Assembly (NCBI RefSeq): GCF_029338575.1 | Contig: NZ_CP119993.1 | Location: 124,001 to 188,000, forward strand | Length of the DNA stretch: 64,000 bases | Direction of reading: 5' to 3' | DNA from: Halomarina halobia | GTDB lineage: Archaea; Halobacteriota; Halobacteria; Halobacteriales; Haloarculaceae | Part shown: piece after piece, positions 62,249 through 64,000 of the stretch | Numbering within the stretch: position 1 is the stretch's first letter | How the letters are laid out: every line of letters begins with the position of its first letter | Made by a program: the position numbers and the translations under genes | The notes under the pieces: model-generated | The model's database searches: none | Told to the model about the DNA's origin: nothing | Seen by the model: only the letters and a program-made list of their open reading frames with translations

Positions 62249-63265
62249 TCACTCGTGTGGACGGACGACGAGCTTCCCGACCAGTTGGCGGTCGGCCATG
62301 TCATCGAACGCCTCTCGAGTTCCTGCCAGCTGGTACTGTTTTCCGACAACGGGTCGCAGACGTCCGTCGGCAACGTAGGCCACCAGCCGCTCGAGGTCGG
62401 TCTGAGTCCCGAGCGTGCTCCCGATGATGCGTTTGTGGCCGAGATAGAGGTCACGAGCGTCGAAGTCGGGATATCGGCCGGCGGTGCGGCCACAGACGAC
62501 CATCCGCCCACCTCTGCGTAACACGTCGACGCCCACGCGGGTGAACGGTCCGCCGAGGTGGTTAATGGTGACGTCGACCTCTCCGATGGCTTCGACCGCC
62601 GCGTGCATCTCCTCTGGGGCGCCGGTTTGGACCGCGTGTGTCAGTCCCGCTCGTTCGACGCGGGCGAGCTTCTCGCCCGACGAGGACGTCCCAATGGTCT
62701 CGGCTCCGATGAGGTTTGCGAGTTGGACGGCGGCGAGGCCGACCCCGCCGGTCGCCCCGGGAACGAATACACGGTCGTCCACCGTGGCGTTCCCCCGTGC
62801 AAGCATCCGATAGGCGGTCATGTAGGCGACGGGGAGGGCAGCGGCCGCCGCGAAGCCGACGGAATCCGGGAGGACGACGAGACGGTCAGCATCGACGGTG
62901 ACGCGTTCGGCGAACGCGCCGTCGTAAATATCGTAGTGACTACACACGTTCTCAGGCCCCTCGCGACAAAACCGACACGTCCCACACGTCCGAAGCGGAC
63001 AGAGGACCACCCGGTCCCCCTCCTCGACGCCCGTGACGCCCTCGCCAGTTCGCTCGACGATGCCAGCTAGGTCGCTCCCCGGAACGAACGGGAGTTCCTG
63101 GCGGTCGGTCCGTCGTTCGTCCTTCAGCTTCCAGAGGTCACGGTGATTGAGCGACGCGGCATGGACGGCCACGACCGCCTCGCCCCTCTCCGGCGTCGGG
63201 TCGGCATGGGTCTGCACTTCGATATCGGACGGACTGTCGTAGCTGGTGAACGCGGCAACACGCAT
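62249..63265 (-). CDS. Zinc-dependent alcohol dehydrogenase / quinone oxidoreductase family (MDR)
   Basis: A 338-residue medium-chain dehydrogenase from ATG 63265 (MRVAAFTSYDSPSDIEVQTH). The zinc lobe CGTCRFCREGPENVC (about residues 100-114), VPGATGGVGLAAVQLANLIG and VCGRTAGRYPDFDARDLYLG repeat the pattern of the 8.3-kb paralogue. It is next to two Fe-ADH genes on the same strand, so this group of three dehydrogenases probably oxidises or reduces related alcohols/aldehydes. The start is fixed by alignment with the paralogue. Substrate unknown. Confidence 0.87.
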   Translation of the reverse strand: MRVAAFTSYDSPSDIEVQTHADPTPERGEAVVAVHAASLNHRDLWKLKDERRTDRQELPFVPGSDLAGIVERTGEGVTGVEEGDRVVLCPLRTCGTCRFCREGPENVCSHYDIYDGAFAERVTVDADRLVVLPDSVGFAAAAALPVAYMTAYRMLARGNATVDDRVFVPGATGGVGLAAVQLANLIGAETIGTSSSGEKLARVERAGLTHAVQTGAPEEMHAAVEAIGEVDVTINHLGGPFTRVGVDVLRRGGRMVVCGRTAGRYPDFDARDLYLGHKRIIGSTLGTQTDLERLVAYVADGRLRPVVGKQYQLAGTREAFDDMADRQLVGKLVVRPHE

Positions 63266-63344
63266 ACAGTAGCTATCCGAAAGAGTCGATATAACTCCCA
63301 TGCTCCCGTCACCATCGACGGCCAGTCGGTCGTACGCGTATCAG

Positions 63345-64000
63345 TCACCCCAGATATCGCGCCAACGTGTCGCCTACGTCCTCGGTAACCGTCCGTGGGT
63401 TCGTTACGAGGCGACGCTCCTGGACCAGCGTGTTCTTGACCATCGTGTCGAGGTCGCCCGCGTCGAGTCCGAGCGCGGCGAACGATCCCGGGAGCCCGAG
63501 CGATTTGCGGAGGCGGTCCCCCTCGTCGATGAACGCCCGCGCTGCCCGCTCGTCGTCGTCGTGTATGGTGACGCCCAGTCCTCGACCGATGGCCGCGTAC
63601 TCTCGCTGGCGGGCGGGGAGGTTGTACTCGAGGCCCGGGCGGAGCGATACGGCCAGGCATTCGCCGTGTGGTCGACCGGTCATGCCGCCGACGGTGCTGG
63701 CGATGGCGTGGATCGCGCCGAGCCCCGCGTTCGAGAACGCGACGCCGGCGAGATGGGATCCCAGCGACATCGCCCGTCGAGCGTCCCGGTTGGTACCGTC
63801 GAAGACTGCACGCTCAAGTGACCCATGAACAAGGTGGAGCGCCCGTCTCGAAAGAGGACGGGACAGTGGATTAGCCCCCTGGTAAGTAATCGCCCGATCC
63901 GGCACCCAGCGGTAGTCTCGTCCCGTGAGAGACTCCAGCGCGTGGACGAACGCGTCGAAGCCGGATCGAGCGGTGACTCTCGGTGGCAGTCCGATCGTCA
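63345..64000 (-). CDS. Iron-containing alcohol dehydrogenase, C-terminal part (truncated by the window edge)
   Basis: The frame is open from the stop at 63345 to the right edge, so the gene continues beyond base 64000; the GTG at about 63905 is internal, not a start. Visible C-terminal parts are GFDAFVHALESLTG (residues of the helix that binds the metal), HLVHGSLERAVFDGTNRDAR, GLGAIHAIASTVGGMTGRPH (metal-binding histidines, followed by GECLAVSLRPGLEYN) and a LVQERRLVTNPRTV end. This is the third Fe-ADH in the window, distinct in sequence from the other two, 79 bp upstream of the Zn-ADH start. Confidence 0.85.
   Translation of the reverse strand, partial: TIGLPPRVTARSGFDAFVHALESLTGRDYRWVPDRAITYQGANPLSRPLSRRALHLVHGSLERAVFDGTNRDARRAMSLGSHLAGVAFSNAGLGAIHAIASTVGGMTGRPHGECLAVSLRPGLEYNLPARQREYAAIGRGLGVTIHDDDERAARAFIDEGDRLRKSLGLPGSFAALGLDAGDLDTMVKNTLVQERRLVTNPRTVTEDVGDTLARYLG

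Noticed and set aside
1..64000. CRISPR array, phage genes or intact insertion sequence
   Set aside because: No regularly spaced repeats, Cas genes, capsid/terminase genes or readable transposase were seen on either strand.

Overview
The window reads as haloarchaeal DNA (class Halobacteria). It is GC-rich, the predicted proteins are strongly acidic, and secreted binding proteins carry twin-arginine signals followed by a lipobox. Many genes start within a few bases of where a transcript from a TATA-like box about 27-30 bp upstream would begin (leaderless genes). I see no rRNA, tRNA, replication genes, ribosomal proteins, CRISPR array or intact transposase. The content is almost wholly catabolic: CoA-ester chemistry, carboxylate uptake, alcohol dehydrogenases and IclR regulators. 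Several broken genes and gene-free gaps of 0.9-2 kb suggest an accessory, recombining replicon or genomic island rather than a core chromosome segment.

Layout. (1) 0-13.4 kb: the end of an amino-acid-type ABC transporter locus (binding protein), acyl-CoA synthetase, VOC protein, Fe-alcohol dehydrogenase, a 2-oxoacid dehydrogenase E2 with two subunit-binding domains, acyl-CoA dehydrogenase, Zn-alcohol dehydrogenase, enoyl-CoA hydratase, E1 alpha and beta, a SnoaL-like protein and an IclR regulator. Together these could activate and oxidise an organic or branched acid. No E3 is present. (2) 13.4-18.2 kb: gene remnants, a sodium:solute symporter preceded by a leaderless 21-codon ORF, then a 2 kb gap with no credible gene. 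(3) 18.2-25.2 kb: IclR, AhpD-like protein, SDR, flavin reductase, MFS carrier and a tricarballylate-dehydrogenase-like flavoprotein. (4) 25.2-33.1 kb, minus strand: MmgE/PrpD, luciferase-like monooxygenase, CitE-like lyase, MaoC, acyl-CoA dehydrogenase, MaoC, class III CoA-transferase and SDR. This is a coherent route for a branched or dicarboxylic acid through its CoA ester.

(5) 33.2-41.3 kb: an Opp/Dpp-type ABC transporter without its binding protein, then a LeuC-like/LeuD-like hydratase pair, an isocitrate-lyase/PEP-mutase family lyase and a LeuB-like dehydrogenase. The hydratase-plus-lyase pairing has the logic of dimethylmaleate/dimethylmalate or methylisocitrate-type cleavage. (6) 41.4-49.6 kb: creatininase family, thioredoxin-like protein, C45 acyltransferase/hydrolase, M20 amidohydrolase, mandelate-racemase family, nitroreductase, a short LeuA/homocitrate-synthase-like enzyme and a second class III CoA-transferase. 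(7) 49.7-64 kb: universal stress protein, a frameshifted HEAT-repeat gene, CocE-type hydrolase, second MmgE/PrpD, epimerase, second AhpD-like protein, a frameshifted MFS gene, a binding protein whose lobes appear circularly permuted, a truncated CitE-like gene next to a third MaoC, and a second alcohol-dehydrogenase group that runs off the right edge.

The strongest items for follow-up are the permuted binding protein at 57.8 kb, the hydratase/lyase/dehydrogenase module at 37.4-41.3 kb, the MaoC/ACAD/MaoC/CoA-transferase/CitE module at 26-30.5 kb, and the E2 with tandem subunit-binding domains and an extra C-terminal domain. Functions come from motif recognition and gene context only; no database search was run.
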